Positions 19,487-31,073 of a DNA stretch of 64,000 bases are shown piece after piece; the first letter of the stretch is position 1, and each line of letters begins with the position of its first letter. Location: assembly GCF_000026945.1 (NCBI RefSeq), contig NC_012866.1, positions 682,001 to 746,000 on the forward strand. Direction: 5' to 3'. A program made the translations under genes and the position numbers. Source of the DNA: Candida dubliniensis CD36. Taxonomy: Eukaryota > Ascomycota > Pichiomycetes > Serinales > Debaryomycetaceae. The notes under the pieces are model-generated. The model had not been told where the DNA came from. It did not search any database and was given only the letters and a program-made list of their open reading frames with translations.

Positions 19487-21769
19487 TCAGTATATACTAT
19501 CGATCCAGTTGACAAGATAATCCATATAGTCATATATAGTGTCACCTTCGACGAATTCATAGGGTCCCTCTTTCTTCTTTTTCCCAAATAAGGATTTAGT
19601 AGTTTTCTGCTTCTTGTTCTGTTCAAATATGATTCTGATGGTGGTCATAATGTAAACCAGATCATATTTCGCAATCAATTTCTGTAAAATACTCATTACA
19701 AGATAATCAGGAACATATTGATACCATCGCACATTCCAACTAACCAACTTCATTATTGCAAGAAGTACAAAATCAAGTTTGAAATATTCTTTTTCCAATG
19801 ATTTTACCAAGCTGTCACACATTTGTTTACTAGAAACCCTTAAGATCAATTTATTGCTTAAAAACTTGCCATTATAACTGTCCATATATCCAGGGCTGTC
19901 AAGAATAAACTCGTCATATATTTCCAATAGTTGCACGGTACCAAAGTAATCAAACTCACCTTGAACATTCTTGCCAATAACACTGGTAACCAACAGGCTG
20001 ATGGAATCTCGTAAATTGTGTTTCACCAGCCACCCTAACAAACCTATCATTTCCCATTCTAAGGCACTTCGTTCTTGATTTGTGTTGTTGGCAATAGTAA
20101 TCATTAGTGTCCGGAGATCTTCATAAATCGTAATAAACAACTGTTCTAACCAAGCTTCACATGTCACTAACCGTTCCTTGGCCCCATGATTTACAACGTA
20201 ATTGTTGTTTCCAGCAGTGGTAGATTCGACATTCAGCTTAAACAATCTTTCTTTAATCGAAATCACGTGTTCCCATCCGACAAGTGCTACCATAAATGAC
20301 AAGAGATCATATGTTCGTCCCCAAGTTGATTTTCGAGCATAATTCAAAATCGAAGATGCACTTGAACCAGCTGATTGAGATGCAAATGCATTTTTAGTGG
20401 AGCTTGGTGCACATGTTTTGACAAGAATGGTATCCACAGACGCGATTTCAATAGCAGAGCTGTTGACCAATGGCGATTGGGAAAAGTGTTGTCCCACAAT
20501 AGGATGCCTAGACAAAGGATTAAATAAGAATAAATCATTCCACATTTTCCGAATAGAAGCAATATGCTCACCATTGGTATTTTTAGGATTAGGGAAGTAT
20601 TCGTAAAACAGTTTTTCGGAAATGACTTCTTCCAACTCGAGTCGTTCAATAAACGTCGACACAAACAAATCCGGTGGATCATGTGCACCTTTGTTTTTAT
20701 TTATAATAATAGGCAACGAATTGATAACAAGTAAGGCATTTTCAATGTCTTTAACTAAAATATATGACAATGCCAAATAAAACCAACAATCATAATCTAA
20801 TGGCAATATCAATATCGTTTTTTTCGCAATCTCCAAAGCTAACTTATATTGCTCTTTTGATATGAGAAATTTCACTTGCTCAACTAATATCAATGCCAGA
20901 TGTGTAGAATACAAGTTATCCTTTATAGAATCATTAATCAATTGTATATATTCAAGTTCATCTTTGATTAATTTAAGAATCACATAATTGAACTCGTCTC
21001 CATAAGACAGTTTGATCAGTTGACTAATGTTATAATCCCCCAACTTTTCCAATCTTATTATGGCATCAACCAATCGATTACGATAGTAGTTTGTCTTTTT
21101 GTCATTACCACATGAAGTTGGAGCTCCATACGCAGATGATGTTCCTGTCATAAATCCTTTACGAAGATGTTTTGCCAATATATCAAGTGATGTAGCTATC
21201 GCCTCTTTATCTTTAACAAAGTCAGGGAAGTTAACTAATCCAACAAATTGGTCGTCTAGGTTATCCAAATAATATATGAATCGTACTATTTGTGAGGCAT
21301 CAAGTTCCTGTAAATAATTTACTGGGATATCTGTCACTGTTCGACCTGCAATTTGGTATGTCCGATCAACCAGTAAATCTTTATGATGTATTATATATTT
21401 TACTCGAAAATCAGATTTGCTGAATATGTTATATGTGCAATAAGTAACTATAACGTCTCGTTTATAAGGAGCTCCATATTTCACAATATCCATAATATAA
21501 TTTTCGCTACTTTGTGGCCTCAATCCATTAACAAAATGATAATATCCAACATAACCATCATCATCTTTTTTCTGCTTATCTTTAACAAAATCGTTTTGGT
21601 TATATAATGCCGATTTTGATCCAGCATAAATGGAACGATGGATCAAATCAGGAGGACCAATATCTTGATGTTGAAGGTTGGCCCTGATCCCTAAAGTTTC
21701 CCCAAAATTATCTTCTCTTATCGTTGGTGTTGCTTCAGCCGAAGGTGAAAATGAGAAGGAAGTTGTCAT
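19487..21769 (-). CDS. Exomer ChAP cargo adaptor (CHS6/BCH1/BUD7 family)
   Basis: 760 residues. It shows the ChAP pattern: a conserved N-terminal region with DLIHRSIYAGSKSALYN and DVIVTYCTYNIFSK, TPR-like helices in the middle (KEQYKLALEIAKKTILILPLDYDCWFYLALSY), and a C-terminal conserved block ending NWIDSIY. Family knowledge: ChAPs bind Chs5 and Arf1 at the trans-Golgi and sort cargo such as the chitin synthase Chs3 to the plasma membrane. I cannot tell which of the yeast paralogues (Chs6, Bch1, Bch2, Bud7) it corresponds to. It is convergent with PHS1 copy 2 with almost no spacing. Confidence 0.82.
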   Translation of the reverse strand: MTTSFSFSPSAEATPTIREDNFGETLGIRANLQHQDIGPPDLIHRSIYAGSKSALYNQNDFVKDKQKKDDDGYVGYYHFVNGLRPQSSENYIMDIVKYGAPYKRDVIVTYCTYNIFSKSDFRVKYIIHHKDLLVDRTYQIAGRTVTDIPVNYLQELDASQIVRFIYYLDNLDDQFVGLVNFPDFVKDKEAIATSLDILAKHLRKGFMTGTSSAYGAPTSCGNDKKTNYYRNRLVDAIIRLEKLGDYNISQLIKLSYGDEFNYVILKLIKDELEYIQLINDSIKDNLYSTHLALILVEQVKFLISKEQYKLALEIAKKTILILPLDYDCWFYLALSYILVKDIENALLVINSLPIIINKNKGAHDPPDLFVSTFIERLELEEVISEKLFYEYFPNPKNTNGEHIASIRKMWNDLFLFNPLSRHPIVGQHFSQSPLVNSSAIEIASVDTILVKTCAPSSTKNAFASQSAGSSASSILNYARKSTWGRTYDLLSFMVALVGWEHVISIKERLFKLNVESTTAGNNNYVVNHGAKERLVTCEAWLEQLFITIYEDLRTLMITIANNTNQERSALEWEMIGLLGWLVKHNLRDSISLLVTSVIGKNVQGEFDYFGTVQLLEIYDEFILDSPGYMDSYNGKFLSNKLILRVSSKQMCDSLVKSLEKEYFKLDFVLLAIMKLVSWNVRWYQYVPDYLVMSILQKLIAKYDLVYIMTTIRIIFEQNKKQKTTKSLFGKKKKEGPYEFVEGDTIYDYMDYLVNWIDSIY

Positions 21770-21860
21770 TGAAGTCTAAAAAACCGAGGACAAGAAAATG
21801 TACTTTTCAATTGTGTTATATTGTTTTGTTTGGTTTATATGTTTGTAAATTTTCAGTCGA

Positions 21861-21892
<32 letters not shown>

Positions 21893-22115
21893 CAACCTGT
21901 AGTTGTTGTTGTTGTGGTGGTGGTTTAAGAATATTTACATGGACCGACCAACCTCGTAAATTTGTCCATAGAGGAGGAAAAAAAAAAAACACCACTATCA
22001 ACCAAATAAAACAAACTGAAAGATCAAATGCAACTTGTTCTTTGTTAATATACATTATTTATTTTTTTTGTTATTTTTTTGTGAACTAGAAAAGAAACCA
22101 CAACTATATATGTAT
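21770..22115. other. Intergenic: ChAP promoter and CYR1 3' flank
   Basis: 346 bases. It has an unbroken 29-T tract at 21864-21892, a TTGTTGTTG/GGTGGTGG simple stretch, an A-tract near 21980, and no supported gene. Confidence 0.6.
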
Positions 22116-25100
22116 CTATTTAAGTTCATTAACTGTTTTCATGATGTCTGCTATTTCATCCATGATAACATCCAAAGATGGAGAGTTGGTAGTCTCTATC
22201 AACCCCATATCTCCCTTGACTTGACTTAATTGTTGACGCAAAAACAATGTTGAGGTACAACTTTCAATTCTAGTTGTAACATGATTGAGCAAAGAGATCA
22301 AATCCAGATCTTTAAACGATGAATTCATCTTTTGTGAGATAACCCCTGATGATGATTCAAATCCTTCACTACAATAATTACCACCATTATTGATCGAGGA
22401 ACAAATATTCTCCAACCGTAGCGACACTGTTCTTAATCCGTATATAATCTCAACCGGTAAAGTCCCGGCCACTCGGGTACTGTGATTAGCATCAAGTCTC
22501 TTTTGAAATATGTCATATCTCAATTTCAATCTATTTGTAAACACCAAAGTAATCGGTTCTGGCGTTTCCAACCCCTTCAATTTACGCTCACCGATTTTAT
22601 AATAGTTACATCCAAGGTCTTCCAATGCATTCAATTCTCTTTCAATTGTCATTCCTGCATTTTCATTGCCCTGATAAGCATCAATCAAAGATTCAACGTT
22701 ATTTTTAATATTATTATGTTTCACAGTTAAACTGTTCAACACATCCAAGAAATCTGAACTGACAGCAATTTGTCCCCCATCAGCAATAGCACTGATACGT
22801 GAGGCTCGATTGACCATTGGCCCAAAATAATCCATTCTACCAGTTATAACATCTGGTTCACATACAGGAGAGCCCCAATGTATACCCATACGAACCGATA
22901 ACCCTCTGAAAATGGTATTATTTTCTGAATCCGATACTACACAGCACTGATCAGTTTCAAGTATTTCCGATGGCCAATCTGCTGTCACCAAATTCTGTTG
23001 TACTTGGAAACACCACAACAACGCCGCAGTTGGTGATGGGAATGCCACCATAAATGCATCACCTTCTGTCTTCACTTCGTACCCACCAGTAATCCGCAAC
23101 TGACGACGCATTATCGTGTTATGAATTTTGATTGCTGATCTCATGGGAGCCGGGTACGAATCCCATAATAAAGTGGAATTTTTGATATCAGTGAAAACTA
23201 ATGCCAATGGTCCTATTGGTGGCTCAATCTCTTGTTCCAATTTACGGAGATTAGAGTCTCCTCCAACAACTTGTTGTTTATCTCGACGTCTTCTATCAAC
23301 ACCATAATTGGAATACATGTTGGCAGCTTGTTTCTGCCTATTACCAAAAGTTAAAACAATAACGCAGATTTTATCGGTTGCACCATAACATATAGCAAAA
23401 TCTCGCAACTTTTGTGCCGCCACCATAGGATCATTTTTATCTTTACGAATTATGTCAACGGCCGATTCATAAGATATAAAATCCCACAACTGTTTGCTTC
23501 CCAAAACAATCATATCATCATCATTAGTGATTTTAAACCGACGAACAGTAGGTCCACAATGTGTATGTGGTAAAAAGTTGAAAAATCCTACCCCTCTGGA
23601 CACCGATAGATGACCATCTAGTTCCCCACCACCTGATACGTATCCACCGGAGGCTCTAATTCTTTCAAACTCTTCTCGATTGGTAGGATCATGTTTTTCG
23701 GTAAGTAAAAACTGATCACCATTGTTCCTGCAAAGTAACGCCTCAATATCACCAATGTTTGCCGAATAAAGTTTCTTATCTTTAATATAAATCACAGTTA
23801 CAGTACAACCGGCGTTACCATCGTCGACCAAATTCAATTCAAGAGCTTCTTTTGACATGTTAGGCATGGGGGTAAATGACTTGTTCTTTTTAGCAGTCAA
23901 GATACCATTGATTTCTTTGTTGAAATTCAAAAAAGCTTTTCTTAAAGCGTTTTCTATTTCATCATCGCTCTTTATCTCATGCAATTCTTTTGTTAAATTT
24001 CTCACAAACATGTTTTTCGCAACCAAGGAGATCCTGTGACCTTGGTTGGTTGCCCCATGTTTACCATCAAATGCACAAAGCAACATTTCGTTTTCTTTGC
24101 CTCTAAATTTCTGAACAAATAAATCACGAGCGGAAACATGGTCCCTCATACCTAATGAATCACTTACTCCATACCCATAATTGTCAAATTCAGAAGCAGT
24201 GGTTCTCAATCTCAAATCAACAGCTTGTTCCGGAACATTTGTTGTCGTTAATGTAACATCAATCAATCCCAACACTTTCAATTGTTTCAACACTAGTAAA
24301 CTATCGAAATCTTCTCCTGTTTCAGGGTTTTTAATATGACTTTGTTTTATTTCAAACCGTTTATTACCAGAAAAATTCAAGTATTTTAAATTTTTATTCC
24401 AGTGCCAACTCCAATCGTAAGGCCAATTAGAAATATTGTATTTCAATTGATTCGAGCTCACATCTAAATGTTGCAAATTGGCAATTCGGCTCAACTCTGC
24501 CGGGAGTGAGACAAGTTTGTTATTATTCATATATAACAATTTTAATGACTTTAGCACTTCCAAGTCATCTGCTGGTAAAGTTGTCAATTCATTACCCGAT
24601 AAATACAACTCATTGAGTCTAGTTAAACGACTCAATGCCCCCTGGGGGATCTCAATTAAATCATTATATGATACATTTAATGACTTCAAGGCTACCAAAA
24701 ATGATATCTCATCAAAGCAATCGTCACTTAATCGATTATCAGATAATATCAAAATCAACAAACTATCAGCTAAAGATAAAGTTTGCGAAGACTCGAGACG
24801 TACGTCAACAAGAGACGAAGACAACCTTTTCACCACAGAATAAGGTGCCTTGGGAAATGAAGTCAAGTTATTGGATGCAACATTCAACAGTGTCAAATGA
24901 CAAAGATCCCAAATTTGATCTGGTAATGATTTCAAATTGTTACTGTGCAAATCTAAATACTTCAAAAACCTTAAATCTCCAATGTTTGTTGGTAAAGACT
25001 GCAAATTGTTCGCATGGACAGATAATGATACTAATTTTGACAATTGACAAAGTTCATTGGGAAGAGACACTAAATGATTTTTATCAAGTACCAACTTTTC

Positions 25101-27188
25101 AATATTTGGGATCTTTTCAATAAATTCTCCTGGGAATGCTGTAATCTTGGCCCTGGACAAATCCAAAACCGACAACATTTGCATCTGACTATTAAACTTG
25201 AGTTCTGTTATTGGGTTCCTATCAAAATGCAATAGTCTCAAAGTCTTTATTTGATCACTAAATGTCGAGATGGCATTTTTGGTTGCATATGCAACCTCCA
25301 AATTTGGTATTATGCCCAACACGTCGACATTGGAAATATTATTATATCGGATATCCAAACGCTTTAAAGATTTAAGTTGGGATAAATAACCAGGTAATGT
25401 TCCTGATAATTTATTGGTACATAAATTCAATTTTTGCAAGTTAATCAAGTTTGCAATAGATTCAGGAATTAACGACAAATCATTATACGAAAAATTTAAT
25501 TCGACCAAATTGATCAATTTGTTGACTGTTTCAGGGTAGGTATCAAAGTAATTGGACGACAAATCAAGTAGTTTCAAATTAGTTAATGTACCAAAGGAAT
25601 GCGGAAGTGAGTAAAGCTGATTCGAACTCAATTTCAAGTTTGTTAAATTTGATAAACAGCTAATTCTTTGGGGTATTTCATCCAAAAAGTTCATTTCCAA
25701 GTTCAAATGAGTCAATTGGGTTGCTTCTAATAAGTTGTTAGGAAATTTAGAGCACCCATTGTGGGAAAAGTCCACATAGGCCAAAGTCGTACACCCTTGA
25801 ATAAAATCTAATGGCAAATATATAGAGGGGTTGTTGGCCACATTTAATTTCTCAATTTCATAAGTGTGCTGGTGGAATATAATAGGGATATTTTTCAAAT
25901 TTAGAGACGAGATATTGACATCAACGTAATTCCGAGACAATAACACTTCTTCATCATGAGTCAAACTTCGCAAAAATATGTTTTCAACAACAAATTTGCA
26001 TACAAATGACAAGTCTTCTCTCCCTAGCATTCTCAACTTGTCCTCCTCGGTATAACCACTAAGTAAGAGTAACCCCATTTGAATCTTGAGAGGTTTTTCA
26101 AAATCTTCTAATACCTTAACACAGTTCCCAATACACACTGATAGTTGGAAATTGGTTGTTGACTCAAGAAAGAATTTCTTTTGCACAATAGCCAAAAGCT
26201 CACTGGTTGTTGTTTCCAATGGACACAAGATTGTCGTGAATGTGTTATCTTCTTTGAATACTCGAATAATGTGACTTGACTTTATGTCCTTCGAATTTGT
26301 GACATGCGGCACTTGATGAGTACCATATAATACTGGTAATCGTTTCTTTTCCAACACATTATCTATTGCTTCATCGTCTTGGGCAATTTCTTCGATCTTG
26401 GGTGGATGAGGTTCTTCCTTTTTAGTGGGGGCCTTTACGTCCCAACTTTCAGGAGCTTGCCAATTTTTGATGGCTGTAGGTGAAGCCTTTTTCTCTACTT
26501 TCTGAGTTGGCATACCAGCTATCGGGGTAGGGGTTTCTGGAGACTTGACAATGTCGTGCATCTCATCAAGATTAAGATCAATCGATATTGTTGGCATATT
26601 TGATATGGGTGCGGTAACGGTTGATGAATCAGACACAGTATCAGAAATCAGTGCCTTTTTATCCTTAGGAGGAGAAGTGGACGATGAAGACAAATTACTA
26701 TCAAATGAAGAAAATCTAAATTTCTGTCTTGAGCTACCGGACGATGCCAGGCTTGCACTTTTCCGTTTTTCGTCCGATACAATGGAGCTTGCTCGAGATT
26801 CTTTCCCGGTTATGGCTGTTTCATCGTCTTCTTTCTTTGTAGAATATATTAGTTTGTTCAATAATGAATTGCTCTTCTTTTTAAATCGTGGTTTAATGGG
26901 TTGGGCTAACGGCGGGACATTGGCAATACCTTTTGGTCGTTTGTTGGCATGGAACCCGCGATAATTCTCTTTTAAATGGTGAGTAGCAGAGTTATGGATG
27001 AGTTGCGGTAATGATACAACAGAGGATCTGGGGGAGTCTGGATCATGATAATGTTCTCCATGGTTGCCTTCAACTGGAGGTGGAGGGTTGGGTGAAAAAT
27101 GAGTAGTGGGGGAAACTGGTTCCTCTAATCCAGCAGTAGAACCATCTCTAAAGTTGGCTTTAGATTTATCTCTCCTTAAAAAACTCAT
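22116..27188 (-). CDS. CYR1: Adenylyl cyclase CYR1 (CDC35)
   Basis: 1690 residues, the length I remember for the C. albicans enzyme. Order of domains: a disordered Ser-rich N-terminus; a Ras-association domain at about 303-390 (HIIRVFKEDNTFTTILCPL); leucine-rich repeats at about 435-945; a PP2C-like domain at about 1000-1285 (AFDGKHGATNQGH, GNAGCTVTVIYI); a class III cyclase domain at about 1320-1485 with the metal-binding LVFTDIKNSTLLW, GGYEVKTEGDAFMVAF and the MDYFGPMVNRASRI motif; and a C-terminal helical region that in yeast binds the cyclase-associated protein. It makes cAMP under Ras1, CO2 and peptidoglycan-type signals and drives hyphal growth. It is unusual among cyclases, but normal for fungi, in being a soluble LRR-PP2C fusion. 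Confidence 0.95.
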   Translation of the reverse strand: MSFLRRDKSKANFRDGSTAGLEEPVSPTTHFSPNPPPPVEGNHGEHYHDPDSPRSSVVSLPQLIHNSATHHLKENYRGFHANKRPKGIANVPPLAQPIKPRFKKKSNSLLNKLIYSTKKEDDETAITGKESRASSIVSDEKRKSASLASSGSSRQKFRFSSFDSNLSSSSTSPPKDKKALISDTVSDSSTVTAPISNMPTISIDLNLDEMHDIVKSPETPTPIAGMPTQKVEKKASPTAIKNWQAPESWDVKAPTKKEEPHPPKIEEIAQDDEAIDNVLEKKRLPVLYGTHQVPHVTNSKDIKSSHIIRVFKEDNTFTTILCPLETTTSELLAIVQKKFFLESTTNFQLSVCIGNCVKVLEDFEKPLKIQMGLLLLSGYTEEDKLRMLGREDLSFVCKFVVENIFLRSLTHDEEVLLSRNYVDVNISSLNLKNIPIIFHQHTYEIEKLNVANNPSIYLPLDFIQGCTTLAYVDFSHNGCSKFPNNLLEATQLTHLNLEMNFLDEIPQRISCLSNLTNLKLSSNQLYSLPHSFGTLTNLKLLDLSSNYFDTYPETVNKLINLVELNFSYNDLSLIPESIANLINLQKLNLCTNKLSGTLPGYLSQLKSLKRLDIRYNNISNVDVLGIIPNLEVAYATKNAISTFSDQIKTLRLLHFDRNPITELKFNSQMQMLSVLDLSRAKITAFPGEFIEKIPNIEKLVLDKNHLVSLPNELCQLSKLVSLSVHANNLQSLPTNIGDLRFLKYLDLHSNNLKSLPDQIWDLCHLTLLNVASNNLTSFPKAPYSVVKRLSSSLVDVRLESSQTLSLADSLLILILSDNRLSDDCFDEISFLVALKSLNVSYNDLIEIPQGALSRLTRLNELYLSGNELTTLPADDLEVLKSLKLLYMNNNKLVSLPAELSRIANLQHLDVSSNQLKYNISNWPYDWSWHWNKNLKYLNFSGNKRFEIKQSHIKNPETGEDFDSLLVLKQLKVLGLIDVTLTTTNVPEQAVDLRLRTTASEFDNYGYGVSDSLGMRDHVSARDLFVQKFRGKENEMLLCAFDGKHGATNQGHRISLVAKNMFVRNLTKELHEIKSDDEIENALRKAFLNFNKEINGILTAKKNKSFTPMPNMSKEALELNLVDDGNAGCTVTVIYIKDKKLYSANIGDIEALLCRNNGDQFLLTEKHDPTNREEFERIRASGGYVSGGGELDGHLSVSRGVGFFNFLPHTHCGPTVRRFKITNDDDMIVLGSKQLWDFISYESAVDIIRKDKNDPMVAAQKLRDFAICYGATDKICVIVLTFGNRQKQAANMYSNYGVDRRRRDKQQVVGGDSNLRKLEQEIEPPIGPLALVFTDIKNSTLLWDSYPAPMRSAIKIHNTIMRRQLRITGGYEVKTEGDAFMVAFPSPTAALLWCFQVQQNLVTADWPSEILETDQCCVVSDSENNTIFRGLSVRMGIHWGSPVCEPDVITGRMDYFGPMVNRASRISAIADGGQIAVSSDFLDVLNSLTVKHNNIKNNVESLIDAYQGNENAGMTIERELNALEDLGCNYYKIGERKLKGLETPEPITLVFTNRLKLRYDIFQKRLDANHSTRVAGTLPVEIIYGLRTVSLRLENICSSINNGGNYCSEGFESSSGVISQKMNSSFKDLDLISLLNHVTTRIESCTSTLFLRQQLSQVKGDMGLIETTNSPSLDVIMDEIADIMKTVNELK

Positions 27189-28992
27189 TTAGAATGAGAA
27201 TGGGAATGGATTGAATTGAATTGATAAACAATAACAATAATGCAAAAAATAAAAGTATATTCAAGAATGAATAATTGAATTGAAAATTGTTTAGAAAAGG
27301 GGGATGGTAAAAATAGATTGAGGGTTGAACGTGAGTGAGATTTTTTTTTTTTTCTCTGTCTGTATAATAAGTCGGCACTAGATTAAAAAAAAAAAATGTT
27401 GATCATAATAATAAATAATATTAATAATTAATTATTTAAGGTTGTTGTCGGTGAAAATTGACTTTTTTACACGTACCGCCGAAAGGCAAAGAACAAGAGC
27501 AAAAGCAAAGCAAAGAAGGTTTTCGCTCTCTCAACGTTTGTTATACAATTTTTTTTTTTACTTTTAAAGTTCCTCTTTTTACCCTTCCTCCACTCCCCTT
27601 TCACTAATCTTCGGTTCTATCTAATTCATTGATTCTTCTATAGTTTGTTTAATTTAAACAATATATAAAGTTTAAAATAACGATTCTATTTGTTATTTTG
27701 ACTGTAGTGAGAATACTAATTTTTAATACTGAAGTTGGTCCGCCACACCCCTTAAAAAAACAAATGCCATTTAAATAAAGATACAACTGTAGAAATCTTG
27801 GAATACTGGTTCAAACTCTCCCTTATTTAGATAGAGTATTCATGAACAGTCGATAAGCCATTCTTGTAACTCGATTTTGGAAAAAGAATGAATATCAGTT
27901 GATGCCATTCCATTTATTAATAGACTTGATAAATGCTAAATTCCCCCCAGTAAAATATGGTGTTTTCAATCAAATATGTCGAAGCGATGATGCAGGTTTT
28001 AGTGTTGCACATTTTTTAAGACATTTGACATCAACCACCCCCACTTTAAACTTGAAATTTATTTTTTTTTACATTTCCTTGACTATTTAGTTTACTCTTG
28101 AAGCAAATACATACTGAAATAATTTGTGTTCCCAGTATTGCTGACTCCTAACCTAAGCTTGCACCAAATGTATTGCTATACTCAATATTAATAAAGCAAC
28201 AAGTAAAAGAGAAATGAGGAAAACTAACCAATCAAATTAGACAAATACAATTAGTCTAGTCTTTGAAAAAATATCTATTGTTATCAATTAATCGTACAAT
28301 TAATGAAATGGTTAAATGACTAGAATACAATAAATATTTCACCCAGAACATTACACAAATCCAAACTGAGAGAACAAAAAACCCTTTAACTGAAATGCGA
28401 AGAATAATAGTAGGTTGAGCTAGTGGTGGCAGTCTTTGGAATTCTCCCTCATTCAATTTAGTATTATTAGTATATTATAGCTAGTTTGGTCTCTATTGAT
28501 ATACATAAATACCATGTTGTTCCAAGACATTTGAATTTTCAAGATGGGAGATTTTAATGCACAATTTTGATAGGTAGTCTTTTGCTTATTGTTAACAATG
28601 GACAAAGCAAATGAAATTCTGCAATCATCTTTTTCTTATATCAAATTAAACAATATGTATTAAAGAATCTAGTATTTAAACCGCCTCAAAAATTTGCATA
28701 AATACAGGTTGACCAACTAAAGAAAAAGAAGAAGAAGAAGAATGTTAAATGTAAGGCATATAAAAAAATAAAACGAGAAATTTTTAGCGACACAACTTTT
28801 GCGTGCGAAAAAAAAAAAAAAAAAAAAAAAACAATTAAAGAAAAAGGATTCAAGAATCAATTACTTTTATCATCAACCACACTATTTCGTGTTCTTTTCC
28901 TTTACACTCTTTCTTTTTTTTTTTTTTTTTTGACGTTTTTGACGTTTTTTGACAACCAAAAAAGCTATTTATCTTACTAGCATACCTTTATC
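27189..28992. promoter_or_regulatory. CYR1/LMO1 divergent intergenic region (1.8 kb)
   Basis: No supported gene. The region is AT-rich and has simple tracts: A-runs near 27384, T-runs near 27550, GAA repeats at about 28724-28741, 24 A at 28808-28831 and 18 T at 28914-28931. Two tandem GACGTTTTT units (28932-28950) follow the T-tract. The length fits a long regulated promoter for CYR1. Confidence 0.55.
28932..28953. repeat. Short tandem GACGTTTTT repeat next to T-tract
   Basis: Two units of GACGTTTTT(T) followed by a third GAC, about 40 bases upstream of the LMO1 start codon. It lies in the likely core promoter or 5' UTR and resembles no site I can name with confidence. Confidence 0.5.
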
Positions 28993-30928
28993 ATGTCAGA
29001 ATCATCAAGAAGTATCAACCATAAGTTGAATGAGCTTTTGAGCAAAAGTATGTGTCACATTAAAAACCTCCATTCTTTGCTTAGGTGTTGTTTTTTTTTT
29101 TTTTTTGCAAATAACTAACATTTAATTTCTCGTTTTAGATAATATCAGTAAAGCAAAACTAGATGAAGCTACAGCATTATCCTATGCAACGATTCTAAAG
29201 ACCAATATATTGGGTAAAGATAAACAAGAGAAAGTGAATTCAATAGTGGTATTGGCAAAATTATTAGACTGTATTATTGGCAGTGATGCGATATCCGACG
29301 AATTTGTTCATATTTTGGATCACACCTTATTTCAAACATTGTTTTCCATAGTCAGTGCCAATATGTCGTCAGAAACTTATAAGGCTATTTTAAAAATCCT
29401 GGTAATTGATATTTCTGGGACGATTTTCCGCGATAAAGACGATTCTATTGAGAAATACTTGCCTTTGTATGAATCTTTGATTGAATATCTCGATGTCATT
29501 GATATAATAACCAGCAAATTGTTTTTGCAGGATAATAAAATAACTTTCAACTCGATTAAATTGGTCACTGATTTGATCACCAAAAGTTTGAAATTTGAAT
29601 ACAGTGGCATCATTACTTTAACTGGGAGATTGAAACACGTAACTTTCTTCAGTACGGTAGGAAATTTATTAGAAACGGACGACAAAGCCACTATAGAAGC
29701 CATTGAGAATCTAAAAGTTGCATACCATAAGTTGAATCAACATTTAGGGGCCACTAGATTTGATATGTCAATCAAACCTCATCAAACTATGTTAAATAAT
29801 TTGTTTATATTTTTAGAAACCTCATTGAATGAGTATGGTACCCCAGCCACTACCGAAGAATACGTCAAGGCGGGCTTTACCGATAATCCTCGTCAATTTG
29901 TTGTTGAGAATTTTTCAATCTTGTTGGCTATGAACTTGAAGGTTTTCTTAAAAGATCCAAATTTCACATTTAAGAAAAGATTCCATGAAGAATTAATGAT
30001 GAGTGATCATGCAAGAACTTTCCCATTGTATCAATTTATTTCTAAATGTACTGAATTATGGACGGATATTTTTGAGAAAGAGAATGAATTCCCCAAAATT
30101 AACTCGGCGATCTTGAGTTGGGATTTAATGATTTATTACACCATGAATCATGGATTGGTTTTGTGGCAAGAAACTAGGGCTCAATTGGATAACAAAGTTG
30201 ATATTGCCAAGATTTTCCAACTTTTGTATTCTAACATTGAGGAAATTGAAAAGAGTGGACAAAGTATTGATGAGGCATTGGCATCGGAAGGAGGTGCCAT
30301 TGGTGATGTAAGACATTTTCAAATTAATAAAATTGAACAGTCATTAAAAGAAAAATGGGCTGGTAAATTATTTGATTTCTACAAGGAATTAGACAGAGAA
30401 GTTCATGAATTTGTTAGAGAACAACGTATTTTGAAGTTAATGGAAGGAAATATGATTACTCTTAACAGCAACACAGGCAGCAACCAAATTTTACTTCGCT
30501 TGACACCGAACCGTCAATATCTTGAATCGGAAGATAATTCAATTAAAGTTCCAGTGGTTGAAATTGTTGACATTAAAATCGTCAATGTTGGTGGTGCTAC
30601 TGGAGTTGACAAAAAAAGTTTGGTTTCCATCAAGTCAAACCTTTACAGAATAACCCTTATGGGTAAGGAAAATAAGCATTTATTATCATTTTTCTCTGAT
30701 ACACAATCAGCATTTGATGGGTTGACCATGATGCTTGGGAAAGGGTCGGTTTCAGAAGAAACAACAAAACAAATTGATACATTAATTGAAATTAGATCAA
30801 AGACCCAGTTATTAGATTTGAATGAGATTGATAATAGTGATGACGAAGAGGATGAAGCAGATGAAGATGCTGATGAGGTTCTTGATGATTTGTTAGAAGT
30901 GATAAGTGAAGATTTCTACTACAAGTAG
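28993..30928 (+). CDS. LMO1: LMO1, ELMO/CED-12-like partner of a DOCK-type Rac exchange factor (one intron)
   Basis: Two exons: 28993-29047 and 29139-30928, giving 614 residues. The 91-base intron starts GTATGT, has AACTAAC as branch point and ends TTTTAG; joining restores one frame from ATGTCAGAATCATC into the long ORF. The N-terminal two thirds are helical, compatible with ARM/ELMO domains. Near residue 470, RILKLMEGNMITLN with LLRLTPNRQYL and VEIVDIKI follows the pattern of the ELMO PH domain (CLVEGTRFRKLN, CRLSPNHKVLHY). The C-terminus is acidic. Family knowledge: Lmo1 with Dck1 activates Rac1 in filamentous growth and wall integrity. The call rests on the PH-region pattern. Confidence 0.7.
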
Positions 30929-31073
30929 TGTAGAGAACTTTTACTTTTTTTTTTTTTTTTGTTTTTATCATCTATATATGGATATTATACAATGTATATA
31001 TATATGCGTTTTATGCAAATGTGTGTAATTATTATTTTTCTTTTTCTTTTTTTATTATTATTTTGGAGATCGA

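Noticed and set aside
26545..26964. 139-codon plus-strand ORF inside CYR1
   Set aside because: Antisense frame of the disordered Ser-rich CYR1 N-terminus; no independent support.
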